A program made the position numbers and the translations under genes. This document shows, piece after piece, positions 52,555 through 61,734 of a stretch of DNA of 64,000 bases; position 1 is the stretch's first letter, and the number at the start of each line of letters is the position of its first letter. The DNA comes from Crocinitomicaceae bacterium (GTDB lineage: Bacteria; Bacteroidota; Bacteroidia; Flavobacteriales_D; Crocinitomicaceae), in contig JAQVCM010000001.1 in the NCBI GenBank assembly GCA_028689775.1, forward strand, positions 186,001 through 250,000, written 5' to 3'. The notes under the pieces are model-generated. The model ran no database searches and was not told the origin of the DNA. It was given only the letters and a program-made list of their open reading frames with translations.

Positions 52555-53801
52555 TATCCGAGTAGGTTATATTCTTTAATTTTTCGATACAAGGTACGTT
52601 CAGATATTCCCAATTCTTCAGAAGCATGCTTTCTCTTTCCACGGTGTTTTTCTAACGCTTTTTGAATCAATTCTTTTTCTCGTTCTTCCAAAGATAAAGA
52701 TTCTTCAACTTCTTCGTGCTCTTCGTAATCATTATTAAATGATTCATCGTGAGTTGGATAAGTTTCTTTTTTCGGGAGTTGTGATGGAGGTAACAAATGT
52801 GCACGGTCAGTTACGGGAACAATGTCGCTATACATTTTTTGAATCATAGCAGATTGATCAGGGTCCAATTGAAAATCGGAACCTTGGTTAATCAATTCGG
52901 TAACTAATTTTTTCAAATCGTTTAAATCACTTTTCATGTCGAAAAGAAATTTGTACATCAATTCTCGTTCAGAAAAATTTTCTGATTCTCCTTTGTTCAC
53001 CAATTTTGGAAACTGATCGTCCTGAGAAGGCAAGTAACCTTCGATCATCGCAGCATCAATTTCTCTTTCGTTTTCGATGACAGAAATTTGTTCGACCAAG
53101 TTTTTCAACTGACGAATGTTTCCCGGCCACGGATATGCTTCTACGATAGCAAGTGCTTCTGGCGTTAATTTGATGGCTGGCATTCTATATTTATCAGCAA
53201 AGTCGCTGGCAAATTTACGGAACAACAATCCGATATCGTCTTTTCGAGCGCGAAGTGGTGGAAGACTGATTGGAACGGTACTTAAACGGTATAATAAATC
53301 TTCTCTAAATTTCCCACTGCGAATTGCTTGCGCCATGTTTTCGTTGGTCGCAGCTACAACGCGTACGTTGGTTTTAATCACTTTGGATGAACCAACACGA
53401 ATGAATTCACCTGTTTCCAATACACGAAGTAAACGAACTTGCGTTTGCATTGGCAATTCAGCTACTTCATCCAAAAAGATGGTTCCGCCATCTGCCACTT
53501 GGAAATAACCTTCGCGACTTCCGCTGGCACCGGTAAACGAACCTTTTTCGTGACCGAATAACTCAGAGTCGATTGTTCCTTCAGGAATTGCTCCGCAGTT
53601 TACAGCGATGTATTCACCGTGTTTGCGTGAACTCAACTGGTGAATTACTTGCGGTATAATTTCTTTTCCTGTTCCACTTTCTCCCGTTACCAAAACAGAA
53701 ATATCCGTTGGAGCAACTTGCGCGGCAACTTCCAATGCCCTATTCAGCAAAGGTGCGTTACCAATAATTGCGAAACGTTGTTTGATTTGTTGTATGTCCA
53801 T
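52554..53801 (-). CDS. Receiverless sigma-54-dependent activator (AAA+ / Fis HTH)
   Basis: A 415-residue enhancer-binding protein that opens sigma-54 promoters. It starts almost directly with the AAA+ domain, without a receiver or PAS domain: Walker A GESGTGKE (40-47), sigma-54 contact loop GSFTGAS (87-93, usually GAFTGA), Walker B GTIFLDEV (106-113). A less conserved stretch (about 260-365) is followed by a Fis-type HTH (KRKHASEELGISERTLYRKI). It lies between miaB (13 nt) and lptE (one-base overlap). Absence of an input domain suggests constitutive or protein-protein control. Target genes unknown. Confidence 0.92.
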   Translation of the reverse strand: MDIQQIKQRFAIIGNAPLLNRALEVAAQVAPTDISVLVTGESGTGKEIIPQVIHQLSSRKHGEYIAVNCGAIPEGTIDSELFGHEKGSFTGASGSREGYFQVADGGTIFLDEVAELPMQTQVRLLRVLETGEFIRVGSSKVIKTNVRVVAATNENMAQAIRSGKFREDLLYRLSTVPISLPPLRARKDDIGLLFRKFASDFADKYRMPAIKLTPEALAIVEAYPWPGNIRQLKNLVEQISVIENEREIDAAMIEGYLPSQDDQFPKLVNKGESENFSERELMYKFLFDMKSDLNDLKKLVTELINQGSDFQLDPDQSAMIQKMYSDIVPVTDRAHLLPPSQLPKKETYPTHDESFNNDYEEHEEVEESLSLEEREKELIQKALEKHRGKRKHASEELGISERTLYRKIKEYNLLG

Positions 53802-53814
53802 AAAAATCCTTGAA

Positions 53815-55236
53815 TTAAATTATTTCACCAATTAAGGTAGCTGAAGTACAACTGTTGATTTTTACGGTAACGTAATCGCCAGGTTTAGAATCTTTCTTTG
53901 GGAAAACAACCCGTGCATTGAATGGATTTCTACCAGCAAATTCATCAGCTGATTTTTTAGAAACACTTTCAACCAATACTTCTTGTATTTGTCCAACTTG
54001 TTTTTCGTTCGATAACAAAGCATTGGCACGTTGTAAATTGATAATCTCCGTTAATCGACGTGATTTTACTTCTTCTGGAATATCATCTTCATACTTTCTT
54101 TCCGCCAATGTTTTCGGACGTTCAGAATAGGTGTACATGTACGCAAAATCAAATCTCACTTCTTCCATTAAACTCAATGTTGCCTGATGATCTTCCTCGG
54201 TTTCACCACAAAATCCAGTAATAATATCGGTTGAAATGGTTGCTGTTGGAAGGTATTTGTGAATTGCAGCAATTCTACCCAAATACCATTCTCTCGTATA
54301 ACCGCGATTCATTCTTAACAAGACATCGTTACTTCCAGATTGAACTGGTAGGTGGATGTACGGACAAATGTTTTCGTATTTCGCCATCACTTGTAAGAAC
54401 TCGTCGCTCATATCTTTTGGGTGTGATGTGGAGAAACGAACGCGTAGTAATGGATTTACCTGCGCTACATTTTCCATCAATTCGGCAAAATTCATGGTTG
54501 TTTGTTCAACATCTTTGATTTCACCTTTGCTGTTCATGTTCCAACGGTAACTATCCACGTTTTGACCCAATAAAGTAACTTCGCGATAGCCCGCTTCAAA
54601 TAAATCACGGCATTCTTGGATAATCGTTTGTGGATCTCTTGAACGTTCTCTTCCACGGGTGAAAGGAACCACACAGAATGAACACATGTTGTCGCAACCG
54701 CGTGTAATGCTCACAAAAGCACAAACACCACCTTTGTCTAAGCGCACAGGCGTAATGTCTGCGTAGGTTTCTTCGCGAGATAATAAAACATTGACAGCAC
54801 GTTGACCTGAACCAACGTCTTCAATTAAATGCGGTAAATCTCTGTAAGAATCTGGACCAGCAACGATGTCAACTAATTTTTCATCTTCCAGAAGCGCTTG
54901 CTTCATTCTGCTGGCCATGCAACCCAAGATTCCCACCACTAATTCGGGATTGGATTGTTTTTGTTTTTTGAAATCAAACAGTCTTTTTTTGATTCGATTC
55001 TCTGCGTTTTCGCGAATTGAACAGGTGTTTAATAAAATTACATCTGCATCTTCTGCGTTGGCAGTAGTTTGAAAGCCATCTTTTGCAAGAATGGACGCAA
55101 CGACTTCGCTATCTGCAAAGTTCATCGCGCAGCCATAGCTCTCGATGTATAATTTTTTTCCTTTTAACTCGGAATTGGTGTCTAAAACTAAAGCTTCACC
55201 TTGTCTGGATTCGTCGTGATCTTTGATTGTATCCAT
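53815..55236 (-). CDS. miaB: tRNA-2-methylthio-N6-dimethylallyladenosine synthase
   Basis: A 473-residue radical-SAM methylthiotransferase acting on i6A37 of tRNAs. The N-terminal UPF0004 domain has Cys36, Cys72 and Cys106 (YGCAMN, NTCSIRE, LGCMAS) for the auxiliary cluster. The radical-SAM cluster is Cys181/185/188 in [19 protein letters not shown]-terminal TRAM domain (about 405-470) binds tRNA. First gene of the seven-gene minus-strand run down to groEL; the promoter is at 55274-55305. Confidence 0.96.
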   Translation of the reverse strand: MDTIKDHDESRQGEALVLDTNSELKGKKLYIESYGCAMNFADSEVVASILAKDGFQTTANAEDADVILLNTCSIRENAENRIKKRLFDFKKQKQSNPELVVGILGCMASRMKQALLEDEKLVDIVAGPDSYRDLPHLIEDVGSGQRAVNVLLSREETYADITPVRLDKGGVCAFVSITRGCDNMCSFCVVPFTRGRERSRDPQTIIQECRDLFEAGYREVTLLGQNVDSYRWNMNSKGEIKDVEQTTMNFAELMENVAQVNPLLRVRFSTSHPKDMSDEFLQVMAKYENICPYIHLPVQSGSNDVLLRMNRGYTREWYLGRIAAIHKYLPTATISTDIITGFCGETEEDHQATLSLMEEVRFDFAYMYTYSERPKTLAERKYEDDIPEEVKSRRLTEIINLQRANALLSNEKQVGQIQEVLVESVSKKSADEFAGRNPFNARVVFPKKDSKPGDYVTVKINSCTSATLIGEII

Positions 55237-55273
55237 ATATTTATTTGATTTTTTTATTCTGATATTTCGAACG

Positions 55274-55305
55274 CAAAAATAAGTAAATAAACTGAGTGTG
55301 TCAAA
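55274..55305 (-). promoter_or_regulatory. Bacteroidota promoter of miaB
   Basis: On the minus strand, TTTG (55305 to 55302), a 20-nt spacer, and TATTTTTG (55281 to 55274) match both boxes of the Bacteroidota consensus, leaving a leader near 32 nt. Confidence 0.65.
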
Positions 55306-55383
55306 TTGTCAGTTGTGAAAAATAGCGTGTAATTCTAGAAAATAGGTAGGATTCGAATCAGCAAGTAATAGTTTCAAAAGTAA

Positions 55384-55415
55384 AAGCGTATAAAATTTAC
55401 GAAAACTATACGCTT
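55384..55415 (-). terminator. Probable terminator of DUF4783 gene
   Basis: AAGCGTATA (55384-55392) and TATACGCTT (55407-55415) are a perfect 9-bp inverted repeat, with a T-rich tail on the minus strand (TTTTACTTTT). The rest of the 305-bp gap 55237-55541 holds the miaB promoter and no gene. Confidence 0.6.
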
Positions 55416-55541
55416 ATTAAGGCTCTCAAAGGTAAAGTGTAGGTTGCAATCGATAATTTAATTTAGTTGAGAATCCTGAAAAGAAAGATTCAATTCTTAT
55501 TTCAAACGATAACTTTGAATAGATTTAACTCAGATTTAACG

Positions 55542-55925
55542 TTAATTCTTTTCGATGGTCAAGCGTTCAATCTTAAAATCATTGCCCATTTTTTTGAAGT
55601 GAATGGAAACCCGAAAACTTTCAGCCTTGCTGGTATAAATTCCAATTGCAAAAGATCCATCAGCGGATTCTTTTCCTTTGAAATTAAATTTAAAACTAGT
55701 AGCTGGCTTTTTAGAGAAAAAATCTTTCAAAACAAGTGTTGCTTGAGATTGGCTGTAAGCTGCTTCTTTATCCAAGATGGAAATGAGCATTTTCTCTTTC
55801 CCCATGTTGGAAATTGCCGTTGCATTTCCTGTGCTAAAAGCTGTTTCCAATTCAGAATAGGGTACATCTGCAGGATTTACAAACGAGAAGATAAAAGCGA
55901 TTAAGAAAGAATATGCGAATGACAT
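55542..55925 (-). CDS. DUF4783 exported protein
   Basis: A 127-residue Bacteroidota DUF4783 protein. The N-terminal signal (SFAYSFLIAFIFSFVNPADV) precedes an NTF2-like/cystatin-like single domain: LETAFSTGNATAISNMGKEK, then VLKDFFSKKPATSFKFNFKG, and a final KKMGNDFKIERLTIEKN. It likely sits in the periplasm. The fold is inferred from the beta pattern; function unknown. Single gene. Confidence 0.82.
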   Translation of the reverse strand: MSFAYSFLIAFIFSFVNPADVPYSELETAFSTGNATAISNMGKEKMLISILDKEAAYSQSQATLVLKDFFSKKPATSFKFNFKGKESADGSFAIGIYTSKAESFRVSIHFKKMGNDFKIERLTIEKN

Positions 55926-56125
55926 GTTGTATGTTTTTCTAAGTGTATTTCTGGAGAATTACAAGAATGATGCCGAAACAATTTGCGCTCGTCAATGCAT
56001 TTGTTTTAAGCGGTCTTCGTCTTGAATTCAAAAGTAAATATACTACAAATTTTGAATCTTTTAGATGTTTCTATAACAAAGTCATTGGGAAGTCAAAATG
56101 CAAGGATTTTAAAAAAGCAAAATCC

Positions 56126-56818
56126 TTAAGGCGTCGTCAACGAAACTGGAATAACCGTTCCATGCATCCATTGATGTGCATTCAAAGAAAAATCAGCGAT
56201 GTATTCCGCCATTTTCTCAGCAGACAAAGGTGCTTGTAATCCTGGGAAAGCTTCTTCCAACATCTGTGTTTGAACTGATCCCAAGCATAAACAATTGGTT
56301 TTTATTTTGGTGTCCTTGTATTCTTCTGCAAACAATTCGGTGAAACTTACCAAGGCTGCTTTGGATGTAGAATAGGCTGTTAAACCTGCAAATTTGACCG
56401 AACCCTGAAATCCACCAACCGAACTGATGTTCACAATGTGACCACCGTTTTCAATCATTTTTGGAACGAAAGCTTGTACCGTTTCCATTACGCCAATAAT
56501 GTTTACTTGGTAACTTTCTTGAAAGTCTTCACGCGTTAATTCGAGGAACGGTTTGTTGACCAAAGTTCCAGCGTTGTTAATCAATACATCGACATTTTTA
56601 ATTTTTGAAAACATCGATGTAATTTGAGATCTTACATCAGAACCGGCAAGGTCTAATGCAAAAGTATGTACATTCGGCATATCGGCATATTGCGATGTAC
56701 CTTTTGAAAATCGTGCGATTGCAAATACGGTATGATTTGGGTTTTGAGCTAAATTCAGCACCAATTCCCGCCCAATTCCACGACTTGCGCCTACTACAAC
56801 AATATTTTTATGCATCAT
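56126..56818 (-). CDS. SDR-family oxidoreductase
   Basis: A 230-residue short-chain dehydrogenase/reductase. Cofactor motif VVGASRGIGREL (8-19), NNAG (LINNAGTLV), catalytic Ser in NISSVGG and Tyr-x3-Lys in YSTSKAAL. Substrate unknown. Its ATG lies inside the last 11 bases of the upstream ferredoxin reductase gene, so it belongs to that operon. A 22-bp copy of the AT-rich palindrome family (56678-56699) falls in-frame in a loop between the second and third beta strands, encoding TSQYADMPN; this looks like a repeat insertion. Confidence 0.88.
   Translation of the reverse strand: MMHKNIVVVGASRGIGRELVLNLAQNPNHTVFAIARFSKGTSQYADMPNVHTFALDLAGSDVRSQITSMFSKIKNVDVLINNAGTLVNKPFLELTREDFQESYQVNIIGVMETVQAFVPKMIENGGHIVNISSVGGFQGSVKFAGLTAYSTSKAALVSFTELFAEEYKDTKIKTNCLCLGSVQTQMLEEAFPGLQAPLSAEKMAEYIADFSLNAHQWMHGTVIPVSLTTP
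56678..56699. repeat. Palindrome-family copy inside SDR coding region
   Basis: This 22-bp stretch matches 5885-5906 at 19 of 22 bases without gaps. It maps to a surface loop of the SDR. Confidence 0.45.
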
Positions 56819-57890
56819 AAGAGATTAAAACTTCTTCACTCGCTGGATGTGCTTGACATGTCAAAACAAAACCATCTGCTACTTCTTGGTCGGTTAATGC
56901 GTAGTTGATAGACATCGTCACTTTTCCTTTTAAAACTTTTGCGCGACAGGTACAACAAACACCGCCACGACAAGAATACGGAGCATCATAGCCTTCTTTG
57001 GAAACGGCATCTAAAATGGTTTTTCCACCTGCTTTTAAATTCACTGTAAATTCTTCGTCATCTAAAATAACAGTTACTTTACTTGTTCCTGCAAAGGTAT
57101 TGATTTCAGCAACTTTATCGTCAACCAATAAAACGGGCGTGGTGTATAGCTCGAAATGAATTTTGTCTTTTGCAACGCCAAACATTTCCAACACTTCAAT
57201 TCCTGCTTGGATCATGGTTTCTGGTCCGCACAAGTAAAAACCGTCTGCTTTCAAAAGTTCTAAATCAGCTTTTACAATTTCAGTGATTTTGTCTTTCTCT
57301 AAACGACCTTTTTGGTATCCTTCAACCTCTTCACCAGTCAAGAAATGTGTTGTATGAACGCCCTCAGTAGCTGCTAAATCAGCTTCAAACATGATGGTGT
57401 TCAACATTCTATTTCCATAAAACAATTTCATAGAAGCACCGTTCTTTCTCAAGCTTTTCGCCATGGAGATGATTGGTGTAATTCCACTTCCTGCCGCAAA
57501 AGCCACGATGTTTTTAGCGGCTTGATTTAATTTAAAATTTCCACTTGGAGGTGCAACAGCTACCAGCATTCCTGCTTTCAAATCGTCGTTTGCCCAATTG
57601 GACATCTTACCGTTGTTCACGCGTTTGATTCCGACTGCAATGTCTTCGTCTTCACCACTGCAAATTGAATAAGATCTTCTTTCTTCGGTTCCGTTGATGA
57701 TGGTTGAAAGGTTTAAATATTGTCCTGGAACGAATTTGAATTCACTTTTTAAATCACTCGGTACAATGAAACTAACTCTCACACTGGAAGGAGTTAATTG
57801 TTTTACTTCTTTTACTTCCAGTTCGAAAAATCCTTTTGGACTTGTGCTTTCAACTGTTTCTGTTTTCTTTTTTCTACTAAAAAATCCCAT
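56808..57890 (-). CDS. Ferredoxin-type reductase B (PaaE-like)
   Basis: A 360-residue electron-transfer flavoprotein: an FAD-binding barrel with RRSYSICSG, an NAD(P)-binding domain with AFAAGSGITPIISMAK and FYLCGPETMI, then a plant-type [2Fe-2S] domain with Cys307, Cys312, Cys315 and Cys345 (YSCRGGVCCTC ... LTCQAHP). This order is that of PaaE and other oxygenase or desaturase reductases. A basic 20-residue N-terminal extension (FFSRKKKTETVE) distinguishes it from its paralogue. 2 nt after reductase A, 11-nt overlap with the SDR. Partner oxygenase not in the window. Confidence 0.92.
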   Translation of the reverse strand: MGFFSRKKKTETVESTSPKGFFELEVKEVKQLTPSSVRVSFIVPSDLKSEFKFVPGQYLNLSTIINGTEERRSYSICSGEDEDIAVGIKRVNNGKMSNWANDDLKAGMLVAVAPPSGNFKLNQAAKNIVAFAAGSGITPIISMAKSLRKNGASMKLFYGNRMLNTIMFEADLAATEGVHTTHFLTGEEVEGYQKGRLEKDKITEIVKADLELLKADGFYLCGPETMIQAGIEVLEMFGVAKDKIHFELYTTPVLLVDDKVAEINTFAGTSKVTVILDDEEFTVNLKAGGKTILDAVSKEGYDAPYSCRGGVCCTCRAKVLKGKVTMSINYALTDQEVADGFVLTCQAHPASEEVLISYDA

Positions 57891-57892
57891 GT

Positions 57893-58963
57893 TTAATCGT
57901 CAAATGATATTATTAATTTTTCACTAGTAGGGTGAGATTGACAAGTCAAAATATAACCAGCTTCAACTTCGTCTTTTTCAAGTGCGTAGTTGACATCCAT
58001 TCTTGCAGTTCCTTCGATGATTTTCGCTTTACACGTACAACAAACTCCGCCCTTGCAAGCGTAAGGTAAATCTGCACCTGCTTTGTTTGCCGCATCCAAG
58101 ATATTTTCTCCGTCGGATTGCAACGCTAAATCGTATCGATCTCCGTCTAAAATAACGGTTACATTAGCTTCAATCGTTTGTTCTTTCGGTAAATTGATGT
58201 CGATTACTTTCTTAGGAGTAGAGGTGTTGAACAATTCAAAATGAATTTTCTCTTTTGCCAATCCAATTCCTTCAAAGGTTTCTTTCACGGCAAAAATCAT
58301 TTCTTCGGGACCGCAAACGAAAACTTCGTCAACTGCGATGCCTTTTAAGAATGCTTGATTTAATTCAACGCATTTCGCGGCATCAATCCTTCCTTTTTGA
58401 ATTTGATTTCCTAAATTTTCTCTTGAAAGAACATGTGTTAAGGTAAACTTATCCAAATGTTCATTTTTCAAAGCTTCCAATTCTTCTCTGAAAATGATGG
58501 TTCCAAATCGTTTGTTTCCGTAAAACAAAGTCACATTACTATTAGGCTCATTCTCCAAAATGGATTTAATCAAGGAGAAAACTGGAGTTACACCACTTCC
58601 TGATGCGAAAAACACATAGTTCTTTGCATTTGTTGCTTGAATATCAGCAGTGAAATTTCCCATTGGAGTCATCACTTGAATTTCATCACCAACTTGGAAA
58701 GAATCGTTAGCGTAGGTAGAAAACTTTCCGAGTTCTACTTTTTTAATTGCAACGCGCCACTCATTTTCATGCGGAGCAGAACACAAAGAGTACGATCTTC
58801 TTAAATCTTCTCCATCAATTGTAGTTCTCAGGGTAAGATATTGACCTGATTTATAAGCGTATGATTTTTTTAAATCGTCTGGAAGTTCAAAAGAAACGGA
58901 AATGGTTTCTTCGGTTTCTCTCTTAATTTCAGCAATCTTAAGCGTATGAAATGTTGGTGTCAT
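57893..58963 (-). CDS. Ferredoxin-type reductase A (PaaE-like)
   Basis: A 356-residue paralogue of reductase B with the same FAD (RRSYSLCSA), NAD(P) (FFASGSGVTPVFSLIK, VFVCGPEEMI) and [2Fe-2S] domains (Cys303, Cys308, Cys311 and Cys341 in YACKGGVCCTC ... LTCQSHP). Tandem arrangement 2 nt apart and conserved domain order indicate an old local duplication followed by divergence, as the two differ at many positions. First gene of the unit. A TAAATTTG box lies about 20 nt upstream. Electron acceptor unknown. Confidence 0.92.
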   Translation of the reverse strand: MTPTFHTLKIAEIKRETEETISVSFELPDDLKKSYAYKSGQYLTLRTTIDGEDLRRSYSLCSAPHENEWRVAIKKVELGKFSTYANDSFQVGDEIQVMTPMGNFTADIQATNAKNYVFFASGSGVTPVFSLIKSILENEPNSNVTLFYGNKRFGTIIFREELEALKNEHLDKFTLTHVLSRENLGNQIQKGRIDAAKCVELNQAFLKGIAVDEVFVCGPEEMIFAVKETFEGIGLAKEKIHFELFNTSTPKKVIDINLPKEQTIEANVTVILDGDRYDLALQSDGENILDAANKAGADLPYACKGGVCCTCKAKIIEGTARMDVNYALEKDEVEAGYILTCQSHPTSEKLIISFDD

Positions 58964-58984
58964 GCAATAAATCTGTTAATTGCA

Positions 58985-58992
58985 CAAATTTA
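58985..58992 (-). promoter_or_regulatory. -7 promoter box of reductase operon
   Basis: TAAATTTG on the minus strand, 21 nt before the reductase A ATG. No -33 TTTG found. Confidence 0.45.
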
Positions 58993-59054
58993 ACGAAAGT
59001 TTCTGAGCTAAGAAGCGGATTGTTAAAAACGGTGATTATTAATTATGGATGATT

Positions 59055-59088
59055 TTTATCTTGTTGTGGACTTTATCTTGTTGTGGAC
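59055..59088. repeat. Perfect 17-bp tandem duplication
   Basis: TTTATCTTGTTGTGGAC occurs twice back to back (59055-59071, 59072-59088) in the 335-bp gap 58964-59298. The rest of the gap is AT-rich and contains no further gene or clear terminator. Confidence 0.8.
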
Positions 59089-59298
59089 GCAATGCATTTT
59101 TTTCCACTAAACTTTTTAAAATACACTTTACTCAAACCTAGTGCCTTTCAAGAGGTTTAATTTGTTCGTTCGATTTTTATTGGACCACATTGAAAATGAA
59201 TCTTGTGAGAACGAAAATGATTTTTTAAGAGAAAAGAATGTTGTACTTTTATTACCAACAATGACATTACCATTTAAAAACCTCTAATTGCTATTATA

Positions 59299-60366
59299 AT
59301 GAAAACACTAACTTTATACATAACAAGCTTGATTCTTTCAATATCTATTTTTCTTTTCTCCGCTTGTAAAAAAGAAGACCTCAGTTGTCTTCCAGTTGGA
59401 AGCATAGATCGATTGGAATGGGAAAGTGCAGATTGCAATAAGTCATTTACTGTTCTTCCAGGTGGAGGTGGAACTATCTCTACTGGTAATCAATATAAAT
59501 TTCCAGTTTTTAATCCCAATAACACATACGAGTTTATTTATTATAAAATTGTGAAAGATTCGGGTAGTACGGTTGAAATTGATCACCAAATTATCAGATA
59601 TAATTTATTGACAAACCAAGAAAGTATTATTTTAACAGGAACAGAAATCTCCGGAAACATGGCTTGGAATAAAGATGGATGGATTGCGTTAAAACCAGCA
59701 GCAGAACCTTTTATTTATCTGGTAAAAGACGATGGTTCTCAGTTTTCTCAATTTTCCAATATTCCAACTGGGAACTTTGAAGTTAATTTAACGTGGTTAA
59801 AGGACGGAAATACGCTTTTATGGGGAGGACAGAATCTAATCGGAACTTATTTGAAAAAGAAGAAAATCGGCGATCTTTCAGAAACACAAATGAACCTTGG
59901 TAATGCGCATATTAATTATGAGTTTGATGTTTCACCCAATAATTTGTTGTTAACTCCAAAATCTGATAATTATCTCGATTTTAACCTTGTGGACTTGAAT
60001 CAAGAAAATTTAAACAATACATTTTTGGAATATACCACTCAGGAAGGATTTAAACATGGACGTGTCAATTGGCATGTTGATGAAGAAAGATTTTATGTTT
60101 CCTTTTATGAAAACAATGGATCTTCCCATCTATATGAAATAAATTACAAAACAGGGTATGTCACTAAAGTGTTGGAAAACTGTCACAAAGAAGTGGTTGA
60201 AGAAGCGATTTGTTTACCGTCTGGAAAACATTTAATGCTGCAAAAAGTAGAAAGAGAAGTAATTGTAAATGAAGGGCCGACTTCCAGTGGCAATGGTTTA
60301 ATCGAAAATTATAGCCTTTGGTTGTTCGATTTGAAAACGAGAAAAGAAGCACGAATTTTTAACTGA
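59299..60366 (+). CDS. Lipoprotein with beta-propeller-like repeats
   Basis: A 355-residue lipoprotein. Signal peptide MKTLTLYITSLILSISIFLF then SAC, with Cys23 lipidated and KKED following. A glycine-rich linker (LPGGGGTISTGN) precedes repeated units with a Trp-containing beta pattern: MAWNKDGWIALKP, LTWLKDGNTLLWG and VNWHVDEERFYVSF, reminiscent of TolB/WD40 propeller blades. This is the first of a pair with the beta-barrel protein 17 nt downstream, suggesting a surface complex. Family not identified. Confidence 0.75.
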   Translation: MKTLTLYITSLILSISIFLFSACKKEDLSCLPVGSIDRLEWESADCNKSFTVLPGGGGTISTGNQYKFPVFNPNNTYEFIYYKIVKDSGSTVEIDHQIIRYNLLTNQESIILTGTEISGNMAWNKDGWIALKPAAEPFIYLVKDDGSQFSQFSNIPTGNFEVNLTWLKDGNTLLWGGQNLIGTYLKKKKIGDLSETQMNLGNAHINYEFDVSPNNLLLTPKSDNYLDFNLVDLNQENLNNTFLEYTTQEGFKHGRVNWHVDEERFYVSFYENNGSSHLYEINYKTGYVTKVLENCHKEVVEEAICLPSGKHLMLQKVEREVIVNEGPTSSGNGLIENYSLWLFDLKTRKEARIFN

Positions 60367-60383
60367 TTTTAAAATAAATAAAC

Positions 60384-61145
60384 ATGAAGCGTTACAACAT
60401 TCTTTTAATAATCCTTTTAGTAGGTATGAGTTCGTTTAGTTTTTCTCAAGTAAAGAGTAATTTGTCAGTTACCGCAAGTTATAGTGTCAATAGATTTAAG
60501 ATGAGTAGTTTAAATGCTGTTGTTGCGGATAAATTACTCGATAATTTTTCAGATGAAAAGATGAAAACAGGTCAGAGTTGGCAAGCTGGATTGTCGTATC
60601 AATTTACAAAAATGTGGGATTTTGGAATTTATGGCGGTTATCAATTTTCCACGCAAACCTCCAATCCTTCCTATTATAAGTTGAATGAATACAGTTTACC
60701 GATCGAAGAGTGTTTTGGACGTCAAGAACTGAGGGTTGAAGCATTATCCGTTGGAATTCATTCAACGATTTATCTGAGTCAACTTTTTCAAAATGATCAA
60801 ACTACTTCTTTTTTTAAGCGTTTACATTGGGGGCCTGAACTTAATTTAGGTATTGGATTTTCTAAATTCACAAATGATGAGCAACCATCAGAACATGTTT
60901 TGGAAACGAGGATGTATAGTTCTTACAGCGGAAATTCAGTCCAAAGCCAAGTGGGATTAAATATAGAATACAATTTTCTTCAGTCTTCTGTTTTTGCAAG
61001 TTTAGGAATTCGAGGTGGCTATCAGTTTTTCAAAACAAACGCATTAACCGATCAAATGGGAAATGAATGGAAGATTGAAAACGAGAAAGTGAAACTTGAT
61101 TTTTCAGGTTTTTATCTTGGGGTTTATTTGAAGTTATCTAAATAA
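60384..61145 (+). CDS. Outer-membrane beta-barrel protein
   Basis: A 253-residue exported protein: signal MKRYNILLIILLVGMSSFSF, cleavage near SQ-VKS. It shows alternating beta strands with aromatic girdles (MWDFGIYGGYQF, HWGPELNLGIGFSKF, SSVFASLGIRGGYQFF) and ends DFSGFYLGVYLKLSK, typical of a small barrel. It follows the lipoprotein with 17 nt spacing, same strand. Probable co-expression and interaction. Confidence 0.78.
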   Translation: MKRYNILLIILLVGMSSFSFSQVKSNLSVTASYSVNRFKMSSLNAVVADKLLDNFSDEKMKTGQSWQAGLSYQFTKMWDFGIYGGYQFSTQTSNPSYYKLNEYSLPIEECFGRQELRVEALSVGIHSTIYLSQLFQNDQTTSFFKRLHWGPELNLGIGFSKFTNDEQPSEHVLETRMYSSYSGNSVQSQVGLNIEYNFLQSSVFASLGIRGGYQFFKTNALTDQMGNEWKIENEKVKLDFSGFYLGVYLKLSK

Positions 61146-61172
61146 TCCAAAAGTTGTGTCTGTGCCAAGTAG

Positions 61173-61730
61173 TTAAACCTTCAAAATCCCTCTAAAACCT
61201 CTCGACGCATAATATGAAGAAGCACCATTGTGATAAATGAATATGGTTTCATACCGTAAATCGGCAAAAATAGATCCGCCTAATTTTCGAATGGATTCTG
61301 GTGTTTTTATCCAACTGGAAGTTTTTAGATCAAATTTTCCCAGTTCTTGCAAATGACGATATTGATTTTCATCCAGTAATTCGATGCCCATTTGTTCAGC
61401 CAGCTCCATCGCATTTCCTTTTGGTTTGTTTTCTTTTCGCTGATTCAATGCTGCGCGATCGTAGCACAAACTTCTTCTACCAGCAGGACTTTCAGCCGAA
61501 CAATCGACAAATGAATATTCGTCCGTGTAAAGGTTGTAATCGATCACATCTGGTTCGCCACCCGTTTTTTCCATTTGAGATAAGGAATCAATTTTAGCTG
61601 GATTTGCTCGCAATTTCGCTTCGACTTTCTCCCAGTCCATTTCCGTATGACGAGCATTGTTTTTTTCAAAACGATCTTGAAGGATGTTTAAAAGCTCTTC
61701 AAATTCTGAGGATAAAGTGTTTTTTGCCAT
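61173..61730 (-). CDS. DUF4256 family protein
   Basis: A 185-residue cytosolic protein matching DUF4256: HTEMDWEKVEAKLRANP near 31-47, MEKTGGEPDVI, the SFVDCSAESPAGRRSLCYD block and a C-terminal GASSYYASRGFRGIL. Function unknown in the family. It follows the DUF4199-like gene after 4 nt. Confidence 0.85.
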   Translation of the reverse strand: MAKNTLSSEFEELLNILQDRFEKNNARHTEMDWEKVEAKLRANPAKIDSLSQMEKTGGEPDVIDYNLYTDEYSFVDCSAESPAGRRSLCYDRAALNQRKENKPKGNAMELAEQMGIELLDENQYRHLQELGKFDLKTSSWIKTPESIRKLGGSIFADLRYETIFIYHNGASSYYASRGFRGILKV

Positions 61731-61734
61731 CTTC

